The notes under the pieces: generated by a model
The model's input: only the letters and a program-made list of their open reading frames with translations
What the model was told of the DNA's origin: nothing
Databases searched by the model: none
DNA from: Anthoceros angustus
Taxonomy: Eukaryota > Streptophyta > Anthocerotopsida > Anthocerotales > Anthocerotaceae
DNA: 64,000 nt
Reading direction: 5' to 3'
Assembly: GCA_010909165.1 (NCBI GenBank)
Contig: VJWM01000106.1
Coordinates: 434,001-498,000, forward strand
Part shown: positions 23,437 through 34,849 of the stretch, piece after piece
Numbering within the stretch: position 1 is the first letter of the stretch
How the letters are laid out: the number at the start of each line of letters is the position of its first letter
Made by a program: the position numbers and the translations under genes

Positions 23437-26400
23437 TTGTGGATGGTCCCAAGGGGTAGAGGAAGGCCCAGGAAGAATCCTGTGGTTGTGTCTGATGACG
23501 ATGAAGAGACAGAGGAGGACGCGGAGAGACGGAGGAGGACGGCGGAGAGACAGAGGAGGACAGCGGAGAGACAGAGGAGGAAGGCGGAGACACAGACGAG
23601 GAAGGTGGAGACATGGATGAAGACGAAGAAATGGAGGAGAGCAGAGACCCACCACCAGATGTGGTTGCTGAAGTCAAAAGTCGGTTCCCTCGGACACGAG
23701 GAGCAGGTGGGAGGCAGCCGCCACCGGAATCAAACCAGAACTCTGACACTACCCTCATGATGGTGTTGCTTCCGACAGCTGAGCAGCAGTTGGCAGCTGG
23801 TGCACAGAAGCCGTACGAAGAGGAGCTGGATGACACAGTGTATGCTGGAGATTCCGCACTTGCCCATGACTCCTCTGATGGCTCCGAATATGAGTACAGG
23901 GTAGAGGACGGTGATGCAGGCCCAGAATCAGGAGAGGACATGTTGGAGCTGCCAGAGTCGCCCACTGTGAGCTATCCTGACCGTGCCGCATTTGCGTTGC
24001 AGATACAGATCACCACTCGTGTCACTTTGCACCGGTTGTCACGTTCGTCTGCTGGAGAACCCGAGTTCAGGATTGGTGTGGTGAAGGAAAGAATTGCCAC
24101 GATTGTTCGTCTGCCTAATTCATCAGGTGGGAGATTGGAGGGGATCTCACCTGGAACAAGGGCAGAGGAAGCAATCACAGCACCGGTGCTTTCCAAGCTG
24201 GATATGAAGCTGAGGACACTGGAACCATTGACTTCCTCACCTGGAGATACGAGCAGCCAGCTTCCGGGCATTCATGCATTTGCGATTGATGTGCGCCGGG
24301 ACGAGGTTCCCCTTCTGCAGACGTCGGGAATGATATCGCTCCACCTTCCCTCGTCTCACATCTGGGGGTTGGACCTTAGGAGTAGCGGAGGGAATTGGCC
24401 AAATGCTCCTCAGGCGTGGCAGCAGGAAGGGGAGGGGCGGCCAGCTCTGCCTCTGGGGCAGAACAATTTCTTGGTCTACCATGGCCAGATTCAGCCTAAG
24501 CTTTTGGAGAACTTTCTGCTTGCTGAAGTGGGCTCCCCAGCTCGACGGGATGCCGAAGAGGAGCTACTCCAGAATCTCCCCGAGATCTCCAGACGGGGTC
24601 ATGTCAGAGGCAGTATGTCTGAGGTGTATGAAGAAAGTGAGGATCCAGGATGGCAGCTGGTGAAATGGGAAGGCAAGTCCAGAAGTATGAGAAGGATGCA
24701 GGCCGAGTTTTTCCAGAAGAAAGCAAAGAACTGGACAAAGAGAGTCGCAGAACAGAGGGAACGACAGCTTGCACTCAGAGCTCCAGATCGTCCCCTGGCT
24801 CTCCCATTACCTCCTCGACCTACTAGTTTGACACCATCTCAATCTCAGTTTCTCTATTTGGTCGAACGCCGGCAGTGCCTGCTCCGAGCAAAGCGAAGGG
24901 TCATGGCTCAGGCTGCAGCGTACCACAGGAAGTTGCCTGTGCTGTCCCATCAGGCTCGTAACACTCTGGCCGAGTACCAGTCACCTGAGAAGCAGTTGGA
25001 GTTGCAGGCTGAGCGACAAGCTGTGATCACAGAAAAGTTGTTTGCCCATGCCAAGCCGGAGATGGAGGAACCCAATATTCCGACCATGTCGGATCGCTAT
25101 GATACAGCCCGCCGGTGGCTTGAGGTGATCAACGAAAGGGTCTTGGCTTTGGCAGTGGACAAATTTGCGCTTGCTGCCAAGCTGGCGAAGCACCCGTCAG
25201 TCGGCCTGAGCAGAATTCTTCCACAGAAAGCTGCTGTGAAGAGAGGGGCCCATTGGGCTGCAAGTAAGCAGCCAAGCTCTGATCACGAGAAGGTTTTACC
25301 TTTAAGTGCAGTCCTCAGTCGGAGTGAGGGAGGTCCCTCGTACAGGAGGCCTCCTTTGGGCGAACTTGAGCAAGAGCTCCAACAGCAGTCACAGATGCTG
25401 AGGCATAGGAAGATGAGGTTTTTGGTGGAGGCCAGAGACCATGTGCTTGCTGAGCATCTGAAGCATTTGGAAGCACTTGAGAAGGAGACAGACCCAGCTT
25501 GTGCTCGCCAGGCTAAAGCTCTTGCCCAAGCCCTATGTGGGAAACTTGAAGAATCGCTCGATGACCTCGAGGGCCACATCAGAGCATTAAGGCGGTTGCT
25601 TGGACGAACTGATAGTACTGCTGCAAAGTTGTCCGATCTGTCTCCCGAGGAATCTAGAGCCCGAACTGTTCTAGCAACCTTATTGGAAGACAGGGATGTC
25701 TTGCGAAAAGTTATTCAAAGAATTGAGGGAAAGGCAGGATTTGAAGGAGAGGATGATGATCCTTTCGACGTGGAGCAAGAGGTTCAAGTGAAATTGTTGG
25801 AGATGTCTGATCATTCCGTGTCCCTGCAACTGACAACCCAGGGCGGAAGGGACGCTTCGGAGAGGGTGCATGTGGACTTGACCGAGATCACTGATCCTCA
25901 TGATTCGCTTATGATGATCAAGGTGGGCATCAGGCCATCCTTAGGCAATTTTAGAACTCAGGATGGGCTGAGTCCAGAGGATTCGGAGGACAGAGACCCA
26001 CTGGTGGAGGCCATTAAGGAGGTCAGACGGTTGGAAGGTATTGAGGATGCCCATGCTCTGTTCATGCGCCAGCTGCGGATTGTGGAAGAGTGGCAAAGGA
26101 AGAGGTACAAGCTGGGGCAGGCTCGAACAGCCATAGCCCTTCGCAGGGCTCTGCGGGAGGAGAATGATCGAAAGTGGCAAGAAGGACTGCTAACAATGCG
26201 GCTTTATGAAAATGCTCTCACGAAAATTTGTGCTGAGTTGCAAGTAGGGGATCGTGATGAACTCACAGACTGGCTGATTGGCAACCAGCTGCGGCAGGAA
26301 GGGATGGTAAATGCCATCAATTATGTAATCCGGACGTATGGACTGAGTGTGTCTCATGCAGCACAGTGGGTAACGGACAGGTTCCAGGAGCTGGCAGGAG

Positions 26401-27754
26401 TTAGAGTCAGTATTACTGTGGAAAACTATGTCTTCGAGGATCCACCTGAGTTTCTCACATTTGATGCCACAATTGGTGAGCATCCTTATCTCCTTGCGCT
26501 CCCGGCTCCGGGGGATTCAGATTCTATTTCCAATTCTGACTACAAGGTGACTGATCAAGAGGAGGACAAGGATGGAGTAGAAGAAGTAGAAGCGGCAAAT
26601 GTAGAATCGACTTCCGAAGTGAGCAAGCTTGTGGCAATTCCTGCACTGCTACTTACCACGGCTATCACAGATCCAGCTTCTGGAGGAAGCCAATCCATGT
26701 TGGGTTCATCTGACACGGTAGAAGAACCTACAGATGCTATCTCTTCCCTTCCAGCAGAGACACCCAAAGCTGAGAATGCTCTCATGGTGGAAGAGGAGCA
26801 GATTCCTCAAAACATCAAGTCCAGCTACTTCAAGAGGAGCTCGCAGTTTGTATACAGTCTTTGCGGCTCAGGGGGAGCCATCGTGGGGTCAGCTATTGTA
26901 GTGGAAAGAAATTTGGGTTTGACAGTTATGCATAATGTGATGGACAGTGCTGGGGTTGTGCTAGGCAAGGGCCATGCATTTGCAGTGGGTGGTGTGAGCG
27001 TCAGGGAGAAGGCCTCGTTTCCTGACCTTGATCTGACTTTCTTGGACATGCCAGGAGGTTCCCATCTGGGCCTTACTTCCCCTGCCACTGGCACCGTCTC
27101 CCCTGAGCTGCCAGACAACATGAAGCAACTTCTAGGTGAGCAGGTGTTCATGGTATCTCATCCTCGAGTGAACTGGCCGGCAGTCACTCCAACAGTTGAA
27201 CAGTCGCAAGAAGAGCCTGTCACAGTAGTTCGAGGCGTGATCTCCAAGATACTAAGCTGTACCAATGTCTTGGCGACATACAAGTGTTTTCCTGGCTGTG
27301 CAGGGGGAGCTGTCTTCCTTGCGTCGTCTGGCGAACTTTTGGGCATCAACACCCATACGTGAGTTACTCTCTCGTTTGCGAACTCTGTCCTCTTTGACTT
27401 TTCGTGGTAATCGTGCTCCCGACGTTGCTTGTGCCATGCAATGTTCTGATGGCTTTCCGAGTTTTGCTCATGCCCTCCTAAAGTTTAAGCAAAGAGGACG
27501 TCACGGAGGAGATGCGGGCAGTCACCGAGGACATCAGAACCAAATTCGGTAAGTTAACTGACAAGGCCTTTGAGAGAAAGCAGGCGGAGGCAATGCAGGA
27601 AGCATGGAACAGGCTGTCCTCAAAGTTTCGGGCAGATTATGCCAGAAGAAATCTAGTGTACAAAGGTTCCTGCGGTGTGTTCGTTCCGTGGAATGTGATA
27701 AAGGAAAAGCTTGACAAGATCCTCCTCAGGGAACGCCAGAAACACATGTTTTAG
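23437..27754 (+). CDS. AT-hook/acidic N-terminus followed by large protein with degenerate trypsin-like domain
   Basis: Either the 3' part of the low-complexity locus or a gene of its own. The segment from 23455 reads PRGRGRPRKNP (an AT-hook) then SDDDEETEED. Acidic 21-nt repeats follow, and the frame shifts by one base near 23521 into the main frame, open from about 23540 to 27358. An intron (27359–27483, donor GTGAGT) joins in phase to the last exon, which ends at TAG/TAA 27754. The middle is helical and K/E/R-rich. The end of exon 1 folds like a trypsin-type protease: His in LTVMHNV, Asp in DLDLTFLDM, and FPGCAGGAVF where the family has GxSGG, so the nucleophile position is Ala. The shape resembles DEG15/TYSND1 or FAM111-type domains, with LLGINTHT after the motif. 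It is probably non-proteolytic. The start is uncertain (ATG 23613 is the first in the main frame). Confidence 0.6.
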
Positions 27755-27903
27755 AATGTGTAATCTGTTTGCGAAATTTCCCTGTCCACAATATTGTTCC
27801 TCAATTTTGATAATTACGTTGTTGACTGGGCTTCCGATCAACTTGCCACACTCGATATCACTAGGAACGTCCTTACCAAACGCTATGTGGAAGACGGTTC
27901 GCC

Positions 27904-30900
27904 CTACAGATGAGTTCTCACAGACTCAACCGAGATTAGCCCAGCTTCATTACCAGGATGTTTGTAATCTCCGACCAAGAAACTGTGAACTAGTCCATTC
28001 ATGTCTGTCCACCAGCTCTGGCCCGGCTGCTTCCGCGCCCCGATTCTTACTCTGCTTGCCTGCATTTTTCGTGCTTCCTCCCACATCTGGGCGCCGGTAT
28101 ATATGTTCAACATTGACACATATGCTGCAGCATCTTTCTCGTCTAGCCGCAGTGCTTCATCGAACGCATGGCGCCCAACCTCCACGTTGTTCCACTTTCG
28201 ACAGGCACCCAGAAGGGTGTGCCAAACCGATGCACCATGCGGTGCAGGCATTGCCCTTGCCAGAGCTAGTGCCTCATCCAGGTGTCCTGCGCGTCCAAGA
28301 AGATCCACCATACAGGTGTAGTGGTCCGCATTGGGAGTCAAGCCATACTGTTCGCTCATAGACTCAAAGTACGCTCGCCCCTTATCCACCAGACCCGTAT
28401 GACTGCATACTGTTAGTACACTAAGAAACGTCACGCCATCTGGCTGCTTGCCATCCTCTCTCATTCGGAGAATCAGGTCAAAGACCTCTTCACTGTCTCC
28501 TTGATTGGCATATCCTGCTATCAGTCCGTTCCAGGCAACGACGTCTCTTTTTGGCAATGCAGCAAACACCTCACGTGCATCACCCATGCTGCAGCACTTT
28601 CCATACATGTTCATTAAACTGCTGGCCACAAGCACGTCCGTTTGGAGCCCTTCTTCTTTAATCTGTGCGTGAAGCTGCCTTCCCAGATGTAAAGCCGCCA
28701 TGTTCGCACATGCCTGCAGGAGACACAAAAATGTCACAGAATCTGGTGCAACCCTGTCTTCTTCTTGCATAGCCCTGTAAAGACCCAGAGCTTCGGGGCC
28801 CATGCCATTCTGAGAATATCCAGCAATCATGGAATTCCACATAACCAAGTCTTTCCGAGGAAGTGTCTCAAACACAAGCTGAGCGTCCTCCAGGCTGCCA
28901 CACTTTGCGTACATGTTTACCAAGCTGCTGCCAAGAAACAAGTCTTGGTGAAGTTCCTCTTCTCTGATTTGTGCATGAAGCTGCTTACCCTTCTCCAACG
29001 CTGAGGCGCCCACACTTGCACATGCCTGAAGGAGGCACAGAACTGTCACAGAATCGGGTGCAACAATGCCTTCTTCTTGCATGGCACTGTGAAGATGAAG
29101 GGCTTCCTGCCCCATGCCCTGCTGGGCATATCCTGCTATCATGGCATTCCATGTCACCACATTCTTTTGACGAAGTCCATCAAACACCCCCTGAGCACCC
29201 TCTAGGTTGCCACACTTTGCATACATGTTCACCAGGCTCCCACCTAGAACTACATCATCTTCAAGTCCTTGTTCTTGAATCTGTGCATGAAGCTCTTTTC
29301 CCTGTTCCAAAGCCAGGGAGCCAACACTCGCACATGCTTGGAGCAGGCACACAAATGTCACAGAATCGGGTGTGACAACACCTTCTTCTTGCATAGCCTT
29401 GTAGAGACAAAGGGCTTCCGGACCCAGGCCCTGCTGCGAGTATCCTGCTATCATAGCACTCCACGTCACTACATCTTTCTGAGGAAGTTCATTAAACACC
29501 CCTCTGGCATCGTCGAGGCTGCCGCACTTTGCATACATGTTCACCAAACTGCTCGCTACAAAGACATCAGCTGGCAGTCCTTGTGCTCTAAGCTGCAGAT
29601 GAAGCTGCCTACCCTTCTCCAAAGCCGGAGTGCCCACACTTGCACATGCCTGCAGAAGGCACACAAACGTCACAGAGTCAAGTTCTGCCAAGCCCTCTTC
29701 TTGCATGGCGGAGTGGAGACAAAGCGCTTCTTGCCCCATGCCCTGCTGGGTAAATCCTGCTAGCATGGCATTCCATGTCACCACATTCTTAACACGGAGT
29801 CCATCAAACACGCGCTGAGCATCCTCTAGGCTGCCACACTTTGCATACATGCTTACCAAGCTGTTGGACACAAAAACATCAGCCAGAAGCCCTAGATCTC
29901 TAATCTGTGCATGCAAATGCCTCCCCTGTTCTAAAGCTGAGGCGCCCATATTTGCACATGCCTGCAGGAGGCACACATAAGTCACGGAATTGGGTGGAAC
30001 AATACCTTCCTCTTGCATAGCATTGTAAAGCTGCAGGGCTTCTTGCCCCTTGCCTTGCTGAGAATAACCTGATATCATGGCATTCCACGTCACCACATTC
30101 TTCTGACCAAGTCCGTCAAACACTCTCTGAGCATCCTCCAGGCTGCCACACTTTGCAAACATGTTCACCAAACTGCTGGCTACAAACACATCAGCTTGAA
30201 GTCCTCGTTCTCTAATATGTGCATGAAGCTGCCTCCCACTCTCCAAAAAGGAGGTCCCCAAATTTGCACAAGCCTGCAGAAGGCATGAGAATGTCACAGA
30301 ATCAGGTGCAACAATGCCTTCCTGCAGCATATCCCTGTAGATACTAAGGGCCTCTTCCCCCATGCCGTGCTGGGAATATCCTGAAATCAAGGCACTCCAT
30401 GTGAACACATTCCTTTCACTGAGGCTATCAAACACAGCCCGAGCATCCTCTAGGCTACCACACTTTGCATACATGTTTACCAGGCCCCCACCGACAACCA
30501 CATCCCCCTGAAGTCCTCGTTCTCTAATCTCTGCGTGAAGCTGCTTCCCCTCCTCCAAAGCCAGGATGCCAACACTTGCACATGCCTGAAGGAGGCACAC
30601 GAATGTCACAGAGTTGGGTGCAGCCAGGCCCTCTTCTTGCATAGCCCTATAAAGACGAAGGGCTTTCTGACCCATGCCCTGCTGGGAATATCCAGCTATC
30701 AAGGCACTCCACGTAACTACATCTTTCCGAGGAATCCCGTCAAACACCCTTTGGGCATCTTCCAAGCTGCCACATTTTGCATACATGTCCACCAAGCAAC
30801 TAGAAACAAACAAGTCATGCTCAACTCCGCTACCCAACACATCTGCATGCACCTTCTGTCCAGATTCCAAGTCCCCTCCCCTTCCACAAGCCTGAAGGGC

Positions 30901-31617
30901 TGCTACAAACACATGACCATCTGGCTTCACACCTGACCCGCGCATCCGAAGATACAGTTCTATAGCTTGCCTATCTTGTCCATGCTTCACATGAGCAGAA
31001 ATGATGGCAGACCAGGTGAAGGCATCTGGGTTGGCAACCATATGGAACACATCCACAGCTTCTTGCAACCTGGCATGGGAAGCATACATTCGCAGGATGT
31101 GATTGCACAAGAACGTGTCCGACTCGTACCCCTTCTTCACGACGAGGGCATGCACACGGCGACCCAAGGGCAGATCCTTCTTAACCACACATAACTTGAG
31201 AACCGCATAGAAGAGGGACTCAACAACAAGGCAGCCATCGTGCACCAGCACTCCCAGAGCCTCGACAGCCTCGCCTGGCTGCCCCTGCTGACATAGTTCG
31301 ATCACGGTTTGAACTGTCACAGCACTTTGGTCTGCTGCAGGCCTGCCAGAGTCACGATCATCCGGCACGACCCACTTGGATGTAGGGGCACGACAACCCA
31401 TCTGCACATCCAGGGCAGCCAGCTTTGCACGGGCTGCCGTTCTTCCATAGGTTCTGCACCTCGCGGCTTCGTTCCTTGCCAGCAGCTGATTCCCTGAAGT
31501 CGGGTGAGCAGGAAGACCTCCTGGAGACCAACCAATTCGGGGCGTCCAAAAAATCTGTCCCCACGGCGGCTCCCACTTGCGTGGCTCTACTGTCACGCTC
31601 CACACCGTGACATCCAT
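27904..31617 (-). CDS. PLS-class pentatricopeptide repeat protein, E subgroup, no DYW
   Basis: Single-exon gene of 1,237 residues. PLS-type PPR proteins bind organellar RNA site-specifically, mostly for C-to-U editing. After about 100 N-terminal residues (possible transit peptide) come roughly ten P–L–S blocks of about 102 residues, each with LLQACA, (Q/E)LHA(Q/E)I, SLVNMYAKCGSLEDA, VFD, NVVTWNAMI(A/S)GYSQQG and A(M)QEEG. The last block (HTGLVDKG, YTCMVDLLGRAGHLDEA) leads into the E motif (SVWHTLLGACRKWNNVEVG, YVSMLNIYTGAQMWEEARK) and a short E+ with GQSWW and GDYKHP. The protein then ends; no DYW deaminase is present, so it would need a partner in trans if it is an editing factor. Blocks 3–8 are unusually similar. 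It is convergent with the protease-like gene, 150 bp away. Confidence 0.93.
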   Translation of the reverse strand: MDVTVWSVTVEPRKWEPPWGQIFWTPRIGWSPGGLPAHPTSGNQLLARNEAARCRTYGRTAARAKLAALDVQMGCRAPTSKWVVPDDRDSGRPAADQSAVTVQTVIELCQQGQPGEAVEALGVLVHDGCLVVESLFYAVLKLCVVKKDLPLGRRVHALVVKKGYESDTFLCNHILRMYASHARLQEAVDVFHMVANPDAFTWSAIISAHVKHGQDRQAIELYLRMRGSGVKPDGHVFVAALQACGRGGDLESGQKVHADVLGSGVEHDLFVSSCLVDMYAKCGSLEDAQRVFDGIPRKDVVTWSALIAGYSQQGMGQKALRLYRAMQEEGLAAPNSVTFVCLLQACASVGILALEEGKQLHAEIRERGLQGDVVVGGGLVNMYAKCGSLEDARAVFDSLSERNVFTWSALISGYSQHGMGEEALSIYRDMLQEGIVAPDSVTFSCLLQACANLGTSFLESGRQLHAHIRERGLQADVFVASSLVNMFAKCGSLEDAQRVFDGLGQKNVVTWNAMISGYSQQGKGQEALQLYNAMQEEGIVPPNSVTYVCLLQACANMGASALEQGRHLHAQIRDLGLLADVFVSNSLVSMYAKCGSLEDAQRVFDGLRVKNVVTWNAMLAGFTQQGMGQEALCLHSAMQEEGLAELDSVTFVCLLQACASVGTPALEKGRQLHLQLRAQGLPADVFVASSLVNMYAKCGSLDDARGVFNELPQKDVVTWSAMIAGYSQQGLGPEALCLYKAMQEEGVVTPDSVTFVCLLQACASVGSLALEQGKELHAQIQEQGLEDDVVLGGSLVNMYAKCGNLEGAQGVFDGLRQKNVVTWNAMIAGYAQQGMGQEALHLHSAMQEEGIVAPDSVTVLCLLQACASVGASALEKGKQLHAQIREEELHQDLFLGSSLVNMYAKCGSLEDAQLVFETLPRKDLVMWNSMIAGYSQNGMGPEALGLYRAMQEEDRVAPDSVTFLCLLQACANMAALHLGRQLHAQIKEEGLQTDVLVASSLMNMYGKCCSMGDAREVFAALPKRDVVAWNGLIAGYANQGDSEEVFDLILRMREDGKQPDGVTFLSVLTVCSHTGLVDKGRAYFESMSEQYGLTPNADHYTCMVDLLGRAGHLDEALALARAMPAPHGASVWHTLLGACRKWNNVEVGRHAFDEALRLDEKDAAAYVSMLNIYTGAQMWEEARKMQASRVRIGARKQPGQSWWTDMNGLVHSFLVGDYKHPGNEAGLISVESVRTHL

Positions 31618-32880
31618 GGCTGGCTCTCCTCTGCCTGGAGAGCCAAGCTAGCGAATTACAACATTGCACGCGGACTTATTCAGGCATTGATCCCAGCTCT
31701 TCTGTTGATCAAACCTTGGTTCCATTTCGTAGGCATTTTGCTCCAGCCGACTCGCAAGCCCGCATCATGCTGGAGCTGGTGAATGCTGGCAAATTCGTGC
31801 TCGTCTATGTGCCTATTCATCAGCTGAAAAGATCGTTCTGTCTACTTTCAAGTTTCATCCCACATCCCCCGGTTCCGGAACGGTAACGGGGAAACATGTT
31901 TCACTCCTTCCAAAATTACGGTGACTTTTTATATTTTATTTTCATGTACCTACGAAATATATTAATTTTAAAGCCTAGTCTATATTGGGTCAACCCCAAC
32001 CAATTAGGGACACACTTTTTTACCATAAATACGAATGTGGAGATTTTATTTTAAAAAATAGATTGGGAAATTTCATCAACCCCGAGAATAAAAGGGAACA
32101 ATCGAACAAAGGGCACCGTGCCAGGGGGACTAACCCCACAATCCGTATCTCGAAACTACTTAAAGCCTAAGAAATTCATGATTAAGGATATGAAAAGGCC
32201 TACTAGCACAGGGGCCAAAGACGCCGCATCACAGCACTTTTCGCCATCGTGTATGCCCCTTAGCCAATGCCCTCTATAGGGTGATGGACTCTCATTGCCT
32301 GAAGAAAGCCACAATACAAAAAAATGGATCAACCCCATTCTTGCAATTGAGGTAAGCCTTGGCACAGGCCTTGACAAATCAAGAGAAATCCTTAGCCATG
32401 CCCCCGCGAGTCTTGTGAAATGCCTGAAATGCAGCGTCTTCACTCAAAAGCACCTGGGTGATCCTTCAAATTTCCTTTAGAAAAGACCAAGACACATAAA
32501 TTGTCATACTATACAGAATCAAAGCCTCCACATTTGAAGCCCTCTGGATCAAAGCCCCCATTCTATCTATTAATTGATCACAACTACATCGCATGAATGA
32601 CGTCGAATGCTACAACACGTTGGTGGCTTTGATTTGAAATTTTCTTTCTATTGTAATTGGGTAATATTTTTTCATGCTTGATTTTTCTCTGGTTGATTGA
32701 ATACTAGAAAGAGAAAATGTGTGGGATAAAGATCAGTTGTTGTGTATGGGAGCAAAGATTGAGGAGGTTGTATAGAGCGTAGGAATGAATTCAACCTAAT
32801 TCATATTGCAGCATGGTTATATGTACATGAATATATTGGGTACTAGGAATATGACGTCCTTGAGGCAAGCTAGGGACATG
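31618..32880. other. AT-rich intergenic DNA
   Basis: About 1.26 kb between the PPR start and the first LINE fragment. The first 200 bp likely contain the PPR promoter. The rest is AT-rich with A/T runs; no gene seen. Confidence 0.5.
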
Positions 32881-33900
32881 TTATGAGTGGATGCTCGGAA
32901 GGACTTCCCTCCTTTCTCGACATTTATTCGATGGTTTGAGGGGTTGCATCCCCGCCGAGAAGCGCTCGGCCAGCTTTCCGGTTGTCCTCCAGACCCTCCA
33001 TCCCAGTCCACAAGAGCGCGGCCCGCCTTGTTCTCGGAAGGGCGCAGGTGCTTGGCTATTGGCCCGCCCATGCATACGGGGTTTTCACATCGCACCAACC
33101 ACCTTCACTACTGCGATGCGATTCCGTCTTGGCCTGCTCCAGCCTGTGGCTTCTTCGCTCCTTACTTGCGAGTGCGGCTCTGCCCTCGATGATTCTGGGG
33201 TACACCTTGCTCGTTGTCCCCACGGGGGTCATCGCATTGCCACTCACGATGCCATCCGCGATGTCATGTTCGCCATCGCTCGCGAAAGCGGCTACATGGC
33301 CTGGAGGGAGCGGGTGTATACAGGTCGATCAATCAGGGCTGACCTGTACCTTGTCCGTGGCGACCAGGTTTCGGTGGCAGATGTGGTGGTTACCGATCCT
33401 ACACGAGACACCATCTCCGCTCAGGTCATCACTAACCGCCCAGCCGGGTCACGAGCGCTCTCAAGGTCCGCAAATATAGCAGGATGCAAGCGGGCCACCT
33501 CTTTATTCCGCTTGCACTAGAAACGTATGGGGCAATGGCTGAGGACTTTGACAAATTTGTCAAGTCGTGTGCCAAAGCCTACGATGCGCGTGAACACGGT
33601 CGTCCCTCTCGTACTTCACAAAGATACTTCCGACAACGGGTTTCAATTGCCCTTCAACGGGCGCTCTCAACGGCGATCCTCCACAAGGCGGCGATAGTAG
33701 GTGACGCATCTTCCTCTACCTCCGTGGTTTGCAGGCCGTTTATTCTTCCTGCATATGACATTGTGGGTGCAGTAGGTGACTTTCGGTAGGGAGCTCAGTT
33801 GCTCCTCTTCACCTCGATCCCTTGATCCCCTTTGGTTGTCCCCTCCTAGATGGGCTTTTCCCATTGTTTTTTCACCTCAATAAAATCTTCTACTAGGAAT
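32881..33900 (+). mobile_element. LINE (non-LTR retrotransposon) 3' fragment, copy 1
   Basis: Decayed + strand remnant of the C-terminal part of a LINE ORF2. It shows RFRLGLLQPVASSL, a zinc-type CECGSALDDSGVHLARCPHG(G)H segment, RIATHDAIRDVMF, and ADVVVTDPTRDTISAQV, then after a frame change HLFIPLALETYG and YFRQRVSIALQRALS. The frame changes near 33475. It ends near CAATAAAATC at 33880. Copy 2 at 41.9 kb is homologous. Confidence 0.75.
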
Positions 33901-34186
33901 AAATCATGGTAGTCCTCATGAACTCCACCAATTCGGATTAGGCAATGGTGGTGTCCAACTCGCTCCAATGGTCTCTCTCTCTACAATATAAAGATATTAG
34001 GACATCTAGCCTCTAGAACTCCCTCCAATGGTAGTCGCTCTATAGAATACTGACATGCTAGGACACCTAGCCTAACATAAGTAACCATTAAATTTTAGTG
34101 AAAATAGAGCGAGATATATTCAGAGTAGCCCTATAGAACAATTTACAATAGGTGGCCCCATAGAGCTTTTTACAGTAGAGGATTTA
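33901..34186. other. AT-rich non-coding DNA after the LINE tail
   Basis: Contains a loose duplication of 'CTCCAATGGT...CTCTCTACAATA' type sequence around 33960–34060. No gene. Confidence 0.5.
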
Positions 34187-34321
34187 TAGCACCCCATCTA
34201 GTAGTGATACATAGAGCATGCATAGCACCCCATCCTAGTATTGATACATAGCGAATGCATAGCACCCTATCCTAGTAGTAATACATAGAGGATGCATAAC
34301 ACCCCATCCTAGTAGTGATCT
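34187..34321. repeat. 37-bp tandem repeat, about four copies
   Basis: Units read CATAGCACCCCATCCTAGTA followed by TTGATACATAGCGAATG with small changes. The last unit is truncated at GTGATC. Non-coding. Confidence 0.85.
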
Positions 34322-34849
34322 GATTCAAAGGTGTTTGACCGTGGAGTTCTAATGGACCTACATGTAGACCTACATGTGGGACTTCCTAACATAATGCATG
34401 TATTTTGCCTTAATTAAATTAGTGATTTTTTTTTTCATCAATAGTATGGGTTCTCAACAAGCTATGTGATAGTGGCTTCCTTTTATCATTATTACGTTGA
34501 TTGTGAAGTCTAAATCTCTTGGTCTTGTATTTCTTTTCCTAGTTGCTTCTATCAAGAACAACTTTAATTATATACCTATTGTGAATATATCATATTTTAT
34601 TGTGTTAAGTAAAAACATTATGATGCATGTACCTTTAAGATTTTGGTTCATTACCTTTTAATTATGGTGCACAAAATACAGTACATATATCATATATGTT
34701 ATAAGTTTTTATTAAGGAAAGAGGAGATGGGTAAACCATATATGTTATGTTATCGTATGCACTACAAGTGACTTTAGACATCCATGGAGCTTAGTTGATC
34801 GTTTCCATTGCGGCCCTTGGGGTCTCCCTTAGATATCATATAGTAGATG

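Noticed and set aside
22980-23965. Minus-strand frames with PYPYPYP and SVSPPSSS
   Set aside because: Read-through of the GGTAGG minisatellite and the acidic 21-nt repeats on the opposite strand.
26860-27362. Active trypsin-like protease
   Set aside because: The Ser of GxSGG is Ala in this sequence, so catalysis by the usual triad is not supported.
27711-28361. 216-residue plus-strand frame
   Set aside because: Lies antisense to the end of the PPR gene, whose repeats are unambiguous.
29269-29763. Plus-strand frames inside the PPR gene
   Set aside because: Periodic antisense frames caused by the repeated PPR blocks.
34187-34321. CRISPR-like spacing of short repeats
   Set aside because: Units are contiguous tandem repeats without spacers, in a eukaryotic context.
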